From NCBI GenBank assembly GCA_965178585.1, contig OZ238267.1:930001-994000 (forward strand): 64,000 nt of DNA, in the 5' to 3' direction. The notes under the pieces are model-generated. The model worked only from the letters and a program-made list of their open reading frames with translations. It had not been told where the DNA came from and did no database searches. How positions within the stretch are numbered: position 1 is the first letter of the stretch; every line of letters begins with the position of its first letter. This DNA comes from Marifrigoribacter sp965178585. Lineage in GTDB: Bacteria; Bacteroidota; Bacteroidia; Flavobacteriales; Flavobacteriaceae. Below are positions 1-9,095 of the stretch, one piece after another. The translations under genes were made by a program, and so were the position numbers.

Positions 1-2
1 CA

Positions 3-1259
3 CCAGCAAGTATAGGGAATATTACATCATTCCCTGAAACTTTTGAAGAATATAAAGATTTTTATAATATAGAAAATGGAGGAGATCCAAGTTTGGGATG
101 GGATATTAATCCAAGTACCGGCATGCCTTATGAAGAACAGTTGATTCCTAGAGGTGATTATACAAGAGTTTTGGCAGAGTTTTGGGCAGATGGACCAGAT
201 AGTGAAACACCACCAGGACATTGGTTTACAATTTTGAATTATGTTAGTGACCATCCAGATTTAGTAAAAAAGTTTAAAGGAGTAGGAGATGTTTTAGATG
301 ATTTAGAATGGGATATTAAGTCTTATTTTATATTATCAGGAGCTTTGCATGATTCAGCTATAGCAGCTTGGGGCATTAAAGGATATTATGACTATATAAG
401 ACCTATGAGTGCGATTCGATATATGTCTGATCAAGGACAGTCTTCAGATTCTTCCTTAGATAGTTTTAGTCCTCATGGAATTCCTCTTGTACCTGGTTAT
501 ATTGAAATTGTTGAAGAAGGAGATCCGCTTGAAGGGGAATATTTAGAAAATATTGGGAAAGTTAAAGTATTTACTTGGAGAGGACACGACTATATCATAG
601 ATGCAGATTTTGATATTGCTGGTGTTGGTTGGATTTTAGCTGAGAATTGGTTTCCCTACCAACAACCATCTTTTGTCACTCCTCCTTTTGCAGGTTATGT
701 CTCAGGTCATTCCACTTTCTCAAGAGCCGCCGCCGAAGTATTGACTAAATTAACTAATGATGAATTCTTTCCTGGAGGAATGGGGACATTTAGTGTTTAT
801 ACTAATGATTTTTTGAAATTTGAAGTAGGTCCAAGTGTAGATTTTCAATTGCAATGGGCCACATATAGAGACGCGTCTGATCAAACTAGTTTATCGAGAA
901 TTTGGGGAGGAATACATCCGCCAATTGATGATATTCCAGGTCGTAGAATTGGTGAAAAGATTGGTAATAAAGCTTTTGAATTTGGAGAAAAGTATTTTGA
1001 GAAAGAGAATGTTTATGAAAGTGTATTTTATCCAAATCCAGCTAATGATTATATTAATATTCAATTTGAAACAGATTCTCAAATACATGTTGAAATTTAC
1101 GATTTAAATGGAAGAAAAATATTAAGCAACCCTATTCAATTTAATAATTTAAATCGTTTTAGAATTAATATTTCTAGTCTTAGTCAAGGTTTTTATATTA
1201 TTTATTTAGTAGATCAGAATGATAATGAATTAGCTATTTATAAATTGCTAAAGAATTAA
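3..1259 (+). CDS. Secreted vanadium-haloperoxidase/PAP2-type enzyme with T9SS sorting domain (5' partial)
   Basis: The frame is open from the first bases of the window, so the N-terminus and any signal peptide lie outside; 418 residues are visible. They carry the pieces of a vanadium chloroperoxidase/PAP2 active site: a basic stretch YDYIRPMSAIRYM, the GYVSGHSTFSRAAAE box with the catalytic His (about 690-740) and SRIWGGIHPPIDD with the oxyanion-binding Arg and second His (about 894-932). The last ~80 residues, from about VFYPNPANDYINI, form a type A type-IX-secretion sorting domain, so the protein is probably exported to the surface or medium. Family members are halide peroxidases or acid phosphatases; the sequence does not decide which. 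It is followed after 5 nt by a methyltransferase on the same strand. Confidence 0.85.
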   Translation, partial: PASIGNITSFPETFEEYKDFYNIENGGDPSLGWDINPSTGMPYEEQLIPRGDYTRVLAEFWADGPDSETPPGHWFTILNYVSDHPDLVKKFKGVGDVLDDLEWDIKSYFILSGALHDSAIAAWGIKGYYDYIRPMSAIRYMSDQGQSSDSSLDSFSPHGIPLVPGYIEIVEEGDPLEGEYLENIGKVKVFTWRGHDYIIDADFDIAGVGWILAENWFPYQQPSFVTPPFAGYVSGHSTFSRAAAEVLTKLTNDEFFPGGMGTFSVYTNDFLKFEVGPSVDFQLQWATYRDASDQTSLSRIWGGIHPPIDDIPGRRIGEKIGNKAFEFGEKYFEKENVYESVFYPNPANDYINIQFETDSQIHVEIYDLNGRKILSNPIQFNNLNRFRINISSLSQGFYIIYLVDQNDNELAIYKLLKN

Positions 1260-1264
1260 TAAAT

Positions 1265-2062
1265 ATGTCATTTAAAAAAGAATTTAATACAAATCGTAAA
1301 ACTTGGAATAAAAAAGTAGCTGTTCATGCAGAAAGTGATTTTTACAATTTAAAAGAATTTAAAAAAGGCAAATCCTCTCTTAATAAATATGAATTAAAAG
1401 CTTTGGGAGATGTTTCAAATAAATCCTTGCTTCATTTGCAATGTCATTTTGGTCAAGATACTTTAAGTTGGGCTAGGATGGGAGCCAATTGCACCGGGAT
1501 AGATTTATCTGATGAAGGAATTAAATTAGCAAAACAGTTAAATGATGAGTTAAAATTAGATGCTAATTTTATGTGTTGTAATGTATTGGATGTTTCGAAA
1601 AATATAAGTGATCAGTTTGATATAGTTTTTACAAGTTATGGTACTATTGGTTGGCTGCCCGATTTAAAGCCTTGGGCAAAAATGATTTCTGAAAGATTAA
1701 AAAAGGGTGGTGTTTTTTATATGGTAGAATTTCATCCCATTGCTTGGATGTTTGATTATACTTCCAATCCTCCTAATTTAGCTTATGGTTATCATCAAAA
1801 AGAAGTGATTTATGAAGAATATGAAGGGACTTATGCAGATGAAAAGTCAAATATTAAAAGTAAGGACTATTCTTGGAATCACAGTCTAGGTGAAATTATA
1901 ACTTCTCTAACTAATGCTGGATTATCTATTGATTATTTAAATGAGTATGACGCTTCTCCATATAATATATTTCCTGAATTAGAAACTAATAATGATGGAT
2001 TGTTTGAGCTTTCAAATAAATTATACCCTTTGATATTCGAATTGAAAGCAACAAAAAAATAA
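1265..2062 (+). CDS. Class I SAM-dependent methyltransferase
   Basis: A 265-residue cytosolic protein with a Rossmann-type SAM-binding motif I (LHLQCHFGQDTLSWARMGA) followed by GIDLSDEGIKLAKQL, in which the acidic residue after strand 2 would bind the SAM ribose, and a later DIVFTSYGTIGWL motif. The substrate cannot be read from the sequence; proteins of this type are annotated as generic small-molecule methyltransferases. The ATG start lies 5 nt after the preceding stop, so it may be co-transcribed with the haloperoxidase. It ends directly against the stop of the convergent msrA gene, with no base between them. Confidence 0.85.
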   Translation: MSFKKEFNTNRKTWNKKVAVHAESDFYNLKEFKKGKSSLNKYELKALGDVSNKSLLHLQCHFGQDTLSWARMGANCTGIDLSDEGIKLAKQLNDELKLDANFMCCNVLDVSKNISDQFDIVFTSYGTIGWLPDLKPWAKMISERLKKGGVFYMVEFHPIAWMFDYTSNPPNLAYGYHQKEVIYEEYEGTYADEKSNIKSKDYSWNHSLGEIITSLTNAGLSIDYLNEYDASPYNIFPELETNNDGLFELSNKLYPLIFELKATKK

Positions 2063-2734
2063 TTAATGTTTTGAGTTTTCTTTAAGTAATTCTGGAAATT
2101 GTTTTTGAAATTTCTTTAACCTTGGTATAGATACATTTTGAATATATGGGTTTTCAGGATGAAGCTTTTCATAATTTTGATGATATTCTTCCCCTTTCCA
2201 AAATTTTTGAAATGGTTTTACTTCTGCAGCAACCACTTTTTTTCCATATTGATTGTTTAAAGTTGTTACTTTCTCGTCGATTATTTTTTTCTCATCATAA
2301 TTTTGATAAAAAATAATAGAACGGTATTGGGATCCTCTATCAGGTCCTTGACCGTTTATTTGAAAAATATTTTGAGATCCAAAATAAACATCTACTAATT
2401 GTTTGAAACTGATAATTTCGGGGTCATATATTACTTCTACAGTTTCTGCATGACCGGTATCTCCTGTATTGCTGCTTTCGTAGGTTGGTTTCTTAGTATG
2501 TCCGCCACTATATCCAGATATAGATTCTTCTACCCCTTTTACACTTTCATAAATTGCTTCCATACACCAAAAACAGCCACTTGCAAAATAAGCTCTTTTA
2601 AAACCATCTTGGCTTTCTACTTGTATGGGTTCTATTTCTTTTTGATTTGTTTTATTTTCATTTTTAGAAGATTGACAAGACACTTGTAAAACAAATACAA
2701 TATTTAAAAGAATTAAAAGAATTGATTTTTTCAT
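2063..2734 (-). CDS. msrA: Peptide-methionine (S)-S-oxide reductase, lipoprotein
   Basis: MsrA reduces methionine-S-sulfoxide in oxidised proteins. The catalytic motif GCFWCME sits at residues 53-59 with Cys54 as the nucleophile, followed by the family stretches SGYSGGHTKKPTYE and TGHAETVEVIYDP. The first 20 residues form a lipoprotein signal (LQVSC, lipidated Cys20), so this copy acts outside the cytoplasm, on the periplasmic or outer-membrane side. No Cys is visible in the C-terminal tail, so recycling probably uses Cys57 or an external thiol. A TAnnTTTG box on the same strand at 2765-2772 lies 30 nt before the start. Confidence 0.95.
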   Translation of the reverse strand: MKKSILLILLNIVFVLQVSCQSSKNENKTNQKEIEPIQVESQDGFKRAYFASGCFWCMEAIYESVKGVEESISGYSGGHTKKPTYESSNTGDTGHAETVEVIYDPEIISFKQLVDVYFGSQNIFQINGQGPDRGSQYRSIIFYQNYDEKKIIDEKVTTLNNQYGKKVVAAEVKPFQKFWKGEEYHQNYEKLHPENPYIQNVSIPRLKKFQKQFPELLKENSKH

Positions 2735-2764
2735 AAAATAAATTTTTCACTAGGTCGGAAGAAT

Positions 2765-2772
2765 CAAAAATA
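2765..2772 (-). promoter_or_regulatory. -7 promoter box of msrA
   Basis: The complement reads TATTTTTG, an exact match to the Bacteroidota -7 consensus TAnnTTTG, 30 nt before the msrA start codon. No clear -33 TTTG was identified. Confidence 0.5.
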
Positions 2773-2790
2773 CCTTACTTTTTGATATAA

Positions 2791-2818
2791 AAAAACCTTC
2801 AATTTCTTGAAGGTTTTT
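2791..2818 (-). terminator. Rho-independent terminator after the Nif3/coiled-coil operon
   Basis: A perfect 11-bp stem (AAAAACCTTCA / TGAAGGTTTTT) with a 6-nt loop lies 20 nt past the stop of the 2839-3618 gene. The flanking A and T runs would let it work in either direction, but only the minus strand has a gene reading into it. Confidence 0.8.
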
Positions 2819-2838
2819 AATTATAGTATAAATATGGA

Positions 2839-3618
2839 TTATAGTTTACTAAACATTTTTTCCATTTTTTCTTCTTCTTCAGTAGCTAAGTCAATATCCA
2901 CTAATATTCTTCCACTGTGCTCGTCAGTAATAATTTTTTTACGACCTGCAATTTCCATTTGTATTTGTGGTGGAATTGTAAAGAAAGAACCTCCTGATGC
3001 ACCACGATCAATTGCAACAATTGCTAAACCGTTTTTTACATTCGTTCTAATTCTTTTATAAGCTTTAACTAAACGCTCTTCAATTTTTTTCTCAAAATCT
3101 GCAGATTTTTTAATTAACGCTTGCTCTTCTTTTTCAGTTTCAGCTAAAATTTCATTTAATTCACCTTGTTTGTGATCTAAATGTTCTTGACGTTGTTTAA
3201 GCTTTTCAATAGTTTCTTCAACTACGACTTTCTTTTGTTCAATTTGTGCTTTAAACTCTCTAATGTGTTTTTCGTTTAATTCAATTTCTAATTCTTGAAA
3301 TTCAATTTCTTTACTTAAAGAATCGTATTCACGATTGTTACGAACGTTATCTTGTTGTTTAGTGTATTTTTTGATAAGCTCTTTAGATTCTTCAATCTGA
3401 TTTTTCTTATCTGAAATACTATTCACAATAACCTCAACTCCGTCATTTAATTTTTCAAGGCGAGTATTCATTCCTGCTAATTCATCTTCAAGATCTTCAA
3501 CTTCTAATGGAAGTTCACCACGAATGTCACGAATTTTATCAATTCTAGAATCGATAAGTTGTAAATCAAATAAAGCTCTTAACTTCTCTTCTACAGTGAT
3601 TTCTGTTTTTTTTGCCAT
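2839..3618 (-). CDS. Coiled-coil protein with degenerate C4 zinc-ribbon domain
   Basis: The 259 residues form a long helical, heptad-rich segment (about 15-195) and a C-terminal domain that matches the zinc-ribbon domain of the CdsZ-like/zf-RING_7 family in spacing and in the conserved IPPQIQ and GRILVD. The positions that hold the four zinc-binding cysteines in family members read GASGGS (206-211) and DEHSGR (232-237) here, and the whole protein contains no cysteine. It therefore cannot bind zinc in the usual way. It is 3 nt downstream of the Nif3-like gene in one operon. The molecular role is unknown. Confidence 0.8.
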   Translation of the reverse strand: MAKKTEITVEEKLRALFDLQLIDSRIDKIRDIRGELPLEVEDLEDELAGMNTRLEKLNDGVEVIVNSISDKKNQIEESKELIKKYTKQQDNVRNNREYDSLSKEIEFQELEIELNEKHIREFKAQIEQKKVVVEETIEKLKQRQEHLDHKQGELNEILAETEKEEQALIKKSADFEKKIEERLVKAYKRIRTNVKNGLAIVAIDRGASGGSFFTIPPQIQMEIAGRKKIITDEHSGRILVDIDLATEEEEKMEKMFSKL

Positions 3619-3621
3619 ATT

Positions 3622-4716
3622 TTAAAAATAGGTAATAGGATTGGTATTTATTTGCGATAAAACGATTGCAAAAGTAGTAATTTTTTTGTTAAGGAAAGCA
3701 ACTAATAACTCTTTTGTATACTGTTCGCTTTCATAGTGTCCAATATCTGCCAAAATTAGGCTGTTTTCTGCTTGAAAAAAATCGTGATATTTACAATCTG
3801 CTGTTACAAATACATCTGCACCTGATTGCTTTGCGGCATTTACAGCATAGCTACCACTACCTCCAAGAACCGCAATTCTTTGGACAGATTTATTTAGTAG
3901 TTTAGAATGGCGAATACAATTTGTATTCATCGATGTTTTTAGTTGTTTTAAAAAATCAATTTCTGTCATTGGATTTTCTAATACTCCGATCATTCCCATT
4001 CCAATATGTTGATTCGAATTTTCTAAAGTTACTACCTCATAGGCAACTTCTTCATATGGGTGAGAGCTAAATAATGCTTTTAAAACAGATGCTTCTTTAT
4101 GTTTTGGTAGTGTTACATTTAGTTGAACTTCCTTTTCGTAATGCATTTCACCTTTTATGCCTTTAACGGGATTTGAGTTTTCATTTCCTAGATAACTTCC
4201 TGTTCCTTCTGAAGTAAAACTACAATTACTATAATTCCCTATTGATCCTGCACCTGCCTTAAATAGTTGGTTAAGAAGTTTTTCTGCATTGTCTGAAGGA
4301 ACATAGGTTGTGAGTTTTTTTACGGTTTCCTTTTTAGGAATTAATATTTTTCGATTTACTAATTCTAATTTTTCACAAATCATTGCATTAACTCCATTCC
4401 AAGAATTGTCAAGTGCGGTATGCATCGAAAAAATTGCAATGTTATTTTGAATTGCTTTTATGACCACTCTTTCTACATAATTCTTACCTGTCAGCTTTTT
4501 CATCCCTGAAAAAATAATAGGATGGAAACTAATAATTAAATTACAGCCATTAGTTATAGCTTCATCTACAACGCTTTCAAGAGTGTCTAATGTAACAAGT
4601 ATTCCGGTAACTTCAGATTGATAGTCACCAACTAATAAACCTGTATTATCAAAATCTTCAGAATATGATAGAGGTGATAACTCATCAAGTATTGAGATTA
4701 CTTCATTAATTTTCAT
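3622..4716 (-). CDS. Nif3-like dinuclear metal-centre protein
   Basis: Nif3/YbgI family protein. The start is placed at the ATG beginning MKINEVISILDEL (4716), where family homology begins, rather than at an earlier in-frame start at 4779. The 364 residues include metal-ligand motifs FHPIIF and HTALDNSWNG in the N-terminal half and GHYESEQYT near the end, with an inserted ~100-residue domain (about KKLTTYVPSDNAEKLL to HPYEEVAYEV) typical of the long Bacteroidota and Bacillus forms. Members form hexameric rings and are often labelled GTP cyclohydrolase I type 2, but their physiological role is not settled. The gene heads a two-gene operon with the cysteine-free coiled-coil protein. Confidence 0.93.
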   Translation of the reverse strand: MKINEVISILDELSPLSYSEDFDNTGLLVGDYQSEVTGILVTLDTLESVVDEAITNGCNLIISFHPIIFSGMKKLTGKNYVERVVIKAIQNNIAIFSMHTALDNSWNGVNAMICEKLELVNRKILIPKKETVKKLTTYVPSDNAEKLLNQLFKAGAGSIGNYSNCSFTSEGTGSYLGNENSNPVKGIKGEMHYEKEVQLNVTLPKHKEASVLKALFSSHPYEEVAYEVVTLENSNQHIGMGMIGVLENPMTEIDFLKQLKTSMNTNCIRHSKLLNKSVQRIAVLGGSGSYAVNAAKQSGADVFVTADCKYHDFFQAENSLILADIGHYESEQYTKELLVAFLNKKITTFAIVLSQINTNPITYF

Positions 4717-4794
4717 AAAATTTAATTTAACGTAAATATAATGTATTCCTTTTTTGAAATAAAAATTTGAGAAACTCATTTTAAAGGGAAGTTG

Positions 4795-4802
4795 TATTTT
4801 TG
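4795..4802 (+). promoter_or_regulatory. -7 promoter box of lpxK
   Basis: TATTTTTG matches TAnnTTTG exactly. It ends 4 nt before the chosen ATG at 4807, so transcription would begin at or very near the start codon and the message would be almost leaderless. Confidence 0.45.
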
Positions 4803-4806
4803 TGAT

Positions 4807-5823
4807 ATGAAAATTCTTCGGAGACTGCTTTTTCCTTTTTCTTTACTCTATGGAGTTATTTTAGCTATTCGTAATTTATGTTACGATAAAGGATGGTTTG
4901 AAAGTAAATCCTATTCAACTCCTATAATTTGTGTTGGAAATTTATCTACTGGGGGAACAGGAAAATCTCCAATGATTGAATATTTAATTAGTTTCCTAAA
5001 AGAAGATTATCAGGTAGCTGTATTAAGTCGTGGGTATAAAAGAAAAACGATTGGTTTTTTAGAAGTTTTAGAAGATAGTAAGGCTGAGGATGTTGGAGAT
5101 GAGCCTTTGCAATTTAAAAAGAAATTTCCTGAAATTGTTGTTGCAGTTTGCGCTAATAGGCAAGAGGGTATCGAACAAATTAGAGTAAAAGCAGATGTTA
5201 TATTATTAGATGATGCTTTCCAGCATAGAAAGGTTAAAGCTTCCACGAATATTTTACTAACTACTTTTAACGATTTGTATATACACGATATGGTATTACC
5301 AGCTGGTAATTTAAGGGAATCTAAAAGAGGAGCTAATCGAGCCAATTTGATTGTTGTTACTAAATGTCCAGAAAAGCACTCCTATGCAAAGCTTCAAGAA
5401 ATTCAGTATATATTGGATTTAAAGCCTAAACAAAAAATCTATTTTTCAAAAATTAGTTATGATGATTCTATTTATAGTGTTTCTGAAAAATTGCCTCTGA
5501 ATTATCTTTCTGATAAGAATTTTACTTTAGTTACCGGAATTGCTAACCCAAAACCATTGGTTAATTATCTGCAAAAAAATAATTATAAATTTGAACATAA
5601 AAAATTTCCTGATCATCATCATTTTTCTAAAACTGAAATTCAACAACTGGAAGAAAAAGAGATAATTTTAACTACTGAAAAGGATTTTGTAAGACTACAG
5701 CCTCGATTAAATAAATATGCAATTTATTATCTTCCTATAAAAACAGTCATTTTAAAAGAACAAGAAAAGTACTTCAAGGAATTTATTATAAATGAAATTG
5801 AAAGCTTTAGTTATAAAAACTAG
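4807..5823 (+). CDS. lpxK: Tetraacyldisaccharide 4'-kinase
   Basis: LpxK phosphorylates the 4' position of the lipid A disaccharide at the inner membrane. The 338 residues begin with an amphipathic/hydrophobic N-terminus (ILRRLLFPFSLLYGVILAI), followed by the P-loop GNLSTGGTGKSPM, DDAFQHRKV, and a C-terminal half with KFPDHHHFS and TTEKDFVRL, all LpxK features. The ATG at 4807 is preferred over one five codons upstream because homology begins there and a promoter box would overlap the upstream start. The stop codon overlaps that of the convergent histidine kinase in a shared CTAG. Confidence 0.95.
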   Translation: MKILRRLLFPFSLLYGVILAIRNLCYDKGWFESKSYSTPIICVGNLSTGGTGKSPMIEYLISFLKEDYQVAVLSRGYKRKTIGFLEVLEDSKAEDVGDEPLQFKKKFPEIVVAVCANRQEGIEQIRVKADVILLDDAFQHRKVKASTNILLTTFNDLYIHDMVLPAGNLRESKRGANRANLIVVTKCPEKHSYAKLQEIQYILDLKPKQKIYFSKISYDDSIYSVSEKLPLNYLSDKNFTLVTGIANPKPLVNYLQKNNYKFEHKKFPDHHHFSKTEIQQLEEKEIILTTEKDFVRLQPRLNKYAIYYLPIKTVILKEQEKYFKEFIINEIESFSYKN

Positions 5824-8009
5824 CTAATCGCTGTTTTACTTGCTTTAAGTGTGTTGGATATTTTTTCGAAGAAATCCTCTGGTTTAAATGGTTTTGGAAT
5901 GATTTCATTAAAACCTGCTTTATAAAACTCGTCTAAGTTTTCATCAATGGTTACTGCAGTTAATGCAATAATAGGTAATTGCTTATCAAATTCACGAATC
6001 CTTTGTGTTGTTTCTATACCACTAATTCCTGGCATATGAATATCCATTAAAATAATTTCAAAGTCGTTTTCATGAACCATTTTAATCGCATCTAAACCGT
6101 TATCTGCAACTTTACAAACTAGCTTATGTTTTTCAAGAATTTTCTTAGTAATCATTTGATTGATCTTATTGTCTTCAACCACCAAAATAGAAACGTTTTC
6201 TAATGATTTGTAATCAATATCATAAGCTTTATTGTTTAAGCTAGTATCACCAAGAGCTTCTTCTGAAATATTAAATGAAATGTCAAACCAAAATTTAGAA
6301 CCTTGCCCAAGAACACTTTCTAAATAGATTTTACTATTCATAAGTTCCAAAAGGTTTTTAACAATAGATAGCCCTAGACCAGAACCACCAAACTTTCTAT
6401 TAATTTGAAGTGATCCTTGATTAAAGGTTTCAAAAATACTTTTCTGTTTCTTCTTGGAAATACCAACCCCAGTATCCTCAATTTCAATATGTAAATTTAC
6501 TTTTTCCTTAGTTTTATTAAGGTTTTTTACACGTATGGTAACTTCCCCATTCTGAGTAAATTTTACTGAATTACCAATAAGGTTAATTAGTACTTGGGAT
6601 AACTTAAGAGGATCGCCAATTAACTTTTCAGGTATGCTTTCATCATATTCAAAATTCAAGCTATTCTTTCTGTCCTCAGCTGTTTTCTTAAGTGCAATTA
6701 AAACATCTTCAATTCGTCTTTTTAGATTAAAAGTAGTTTTTTCAATTTGAACTTTATTAGCTTCTAGCTTGTTTAAATCCAGTATGTTATTGATAAGAGA
6801 TAATAAATATTCTCCAGAAAACTTAAGTGAATTTAAATGTTCTTTTTGATTTGGTTTTGGATCTTCTTCTAATAATAAATGAGTTAATCTTGTTACAGCG
6901 TAAAGAGGAGTTCTTAACTCATGAGTAATGGTAGATAAAAATTGAGCTTTAGCTAAAGAAGCTCTTTCTGCCTTTTCTTTTGCAAGGGTAAGTTCAATAT
7001 TTTTATCCTTTAATAGATCATTTGCTTTAGCTCTTAAATTGTTATTTTTAAATAAAGATAATGCTAATAGTGAAAGTATAATAATTAAGGCTATACTTAG
7101 CCCAGTTGTCATTTTACCGAAATTAATAGACTTCTGTTTTTTATTTATTTCTTCTTGTTGAGATGCTATTATCTCATCTTTATCACCAATATTTGAATCG
7201 TATTCAGAACTTTTAGATATAGCTTGAATATAAATACTATATACAGAGTCTTTCTCTAAAGTATATTTGTTTAATAAAAGAGCAGCTTCTTGTGTTCTAT
7301 TCTCTCTGATAGCAATTTGTGAAGCAACTCTATAACTTTCAATTTTTAAATTTGGATGATTATTTTGAGATAAAAACGCATTACTTTTTTGAAATGCAGC
7401 TTTAGCTAATAAAAGGTTGTTAGCATTGTCAGCATTGTTAAGCCTAAGAAATGCATCCGCCTTTTTTAAATTTAATTCTGCTTCTTTATATTTTAATTTA
7501 TTAGATTTTAATAAAGGTAAAGCAGCTTCAAAATAATTAATTGCTACACTTGGATTGTTTTTTTCTAATTCTAAAACTCCAAAATAATAAATGGTTATTG
7601 CTTGGTTTTTTTCATTGTTAAGAGAAGTGAAAATAGCATCTGCATCTTTCAAATACGATTCAGCTTTATTATAATCTTTCAACTTTGTTAAAACTAATCC
7701 GTAAAAATTATATGCTTTTCCAAGCATTAATTGATTATCAGTCTTTTTTAAATGAGTGATAGCATTTAAAATTTCAGATTCTGCTTTTTTAAAATTTCGG
7801 ATATGAAATTGCAGTTCAGCAAAGCTGATGCGAATATCTGATTTAAGAATATTATCATTTGAATTAACCACCAATTTAGTTGCGTTATTTAAACTTATGA
7901 TAGCAGTTTCAAAATCCTGAGCTAGAATTGCATTTTTAGCAGTTGTTTGAAAGTTATTTATTTGAGATAACGTATCCTGTTTTACTTCTTGTGCATCAAG
8001 AGGATGCAA
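5820..8009 (-). CDS. TPR-containing hybrid sensor histidine kinase with receiver domain
   Basis: Domain order over 729 residues: helical TPR-like repeats (about 15-270), one membrane segment (about 302-321), a short coiled coil, HisKA with phosphorylated His363 (TITHELRTP), an ATPase domain with N box (NLIGNSVKFT, about 476-485), DTGVGI and GGSGLGLSIV, and a receiver domain (about 605-725) with Asp656 in LMDIHMPG and a conserved Lys in IPKPF. The codon at 8007-8009 is TTG. Upstream in frame the sequence encodes KKQIKFILTIFCFFLL before HPLDAQ, a good signal peptide, but it runs into TGA at 8055-8057 with no ATG. A TTG one nucleotide out of frame sits beside a run of seven A. The TPRs are therefore probably periplasmic and the 5' end is altered or unusually started. 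The true start is not resolved. Confidence 0.9.
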   Translation of the reverse strand: MHPLDAQEVKQDTLSQINNFQTTAKNAILAQDFETAIISLNNATKLVVNSNDNILKSDIRISFAELQFHIRNFKKAESEILNAITHLKKTDNQLMLGKAYNFYGLVLTKLKDYNKAESYLKDADAIFTSLNNEKNQAITIYYFGVLELEKNNPSVAINYFEAALPLLKSNKLKYKEAELNLKKADAFLRLNNADNANNLLLAKAAFQKSNAFLSQNNHPNLKIESYRVASQIAIRENRTQEAALLLNKYTLEKDSVYSIYIQAISKSSEYDSNIGDKDEIIASQQEEINKKQKSINFGKMTTGLSIALIIILSLLALSLFKNNNLRAKANDLLKDKNIELTLAKEKAERASLAKAQFLSTITHELRTPLYAVTRLTHLLLEEDPKPNQKEHLNSLKFSGEYLLSLINNILDLNKLEANKVQIEKTTFNLKRRIEDVLIALKKTAEDRKNSLNFEYDESIPEKLIGDPLKLSQVLINLIGNSVKFTQNGEVTIRVKNLNKTKEKVNLHIEIEDTGVGISKKKQKSIFETFNQGSLQINRKFGGSGLGLSIVKNLLELMNSKIYLESVLGQGSKFWFDISFNISEEALGDTSLNNKAYDIDYKSLENVSILVVEDNKINQMITKKILEKHKLVCKVADNGLDAIKMVHENDFEIILMDIHMPGISGIETTQRIREFDKQLPIIALTAVTIDENLDEFYKAGFNEIIPKPFKPEDFFEKISNTLKASKTAIS

Positions 8010-8089
8010 TAAAAAGAAGCAAAAGATAGTAAGTATAAACTTTATTTGTTTTTTTCAAAAAAATAACCATTCTTAAAGGTTAAAGATAC

Positions 8090-9088
8090 TTATTTCTTAG
8101 ATATTAGTTGAATTAAATCAATTATTCTCGAAGAATACCCAACTTCATTGTCGTACCAGCCAATAATTTTAATCATTTTTCCTATGGATGAAGTCATTCC
8201 AGAATCAAAAACACAAGAATGATTATTTCCGTTAATATCTACAGAAACTATAGGGTCTTCAGTGTATTGTAGTATGTTTTTTAAACTAGATTCTGAAGCA
8301 GTTTTAAAAGCCTTATTTATTTCAGAAATACTCACTTCTTTTTTTGCGTTAATAGTAATGTCTGTTAAAGATCCATTTGGTACCGGAACTCTAATTCCAC
8401 ATCCTCCAATAACAGATTCTAATTCAGGAAATATTTTATTTAATGCTTTCGCTGCTCCTGTTGTTGTAGGTACGATAGATTGACTAGCGGCTCTTGCTCT
8501 TCTTAAATCGCGATGCGGTTGGTCATGCAAACTTTGATCTGTTGTATAAGAATGTACAGTTGTTATATACGCTTGTTCAACACCACATAATTCGTTGATG
8601 ATTTGAAGCATTGGAGCTGCATTATTTGTAGTACAAGATGCATTTGAAATAATAATATCTTCAGAATTAATTAATGCATCATTAACACCCATCACAATCA
8701 TTTTAATAGATTCATCCTGTGGAGGAACTGAGAGAATTACTTTTTTAGCTCCATTATTAATATGATTTTGTAATTGATTTCTAGTTTTATATTTTCCAGA
8801 ACATTCGATTACAAAATCTAATTTTCCCCAATTAATATTTTCAATATTTTTTTCTGAAGAAAAACGAACGGTTTGATCATTAACAGAAATGGAATTATTA
8901 TTAGCTTCTATTTTTCCTTGAAATACACCGTGAATACTATCGTATTTTAATAAATGACTAAGAGTTTGAGCATCTGAAATATCATTAATGATGCTAACGT
9001 TTATGGTTGGATGATTAACTAATAACCTAAAGAGAGTTCTACCTATTCTTCCAAAACCATTGATTCCTATTTGAATAGTTTTCTCCAT
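8090..9088 (-). CDS. gap: Glyceraldehyde-3-phosphate dehydrogenase, divergent paralogue type
   Basis: NAD-dependent GAPDH of 332 residues. The nucleotide-binding motif INGFGRIGRTLFRLL, the catalytic SNASCTTN (Cys152) with His179 in TTVHSYTTDQ, and PTTTGAAKAL with the phosphate-binding region are all present. Two usually conserved stretches differ: the residues after CTTN read NAAPM rather than CLAP, and the RVPTPN region reads GGCGIRVPVPNGSLTDI. This suggests a second, specialised GAPDH rather than the main glycolytic one. It lies between lipA (7 nt upstream) and the histidine kinase on the same strand. Confidence 0.9.
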   Translation of the reverse strand: MEKTIQIGINGFGRIGRTLFRLLVNHPTINVSIINDISDAQTLSHLLKYDSIHGVFQGKIEANNNSISVNDQTVRFSSEKNIENINWGKLDFVIECSGKYKTRNQLQNHINNGAKKVILSVPPQDESIKMIVMGVNDALINSEDIIISNASCTTNNAAPMLQIINELCGVEQAYITTVHSYTTDQSLHDQPHRDLRRARAASQSIVPTTTGAAKALNKIFPELESVIGGCGIRVPVPNGSLTDITINAKKEVSISEINKAFKTASESSLKNILQYTEDPIVSVDINGNNHSCVFDSGMTSSIGKMIKIIGWYDNEVGYSSRIIDLIQLISKK

Positions 9089-9095
9089 TTTTAAA

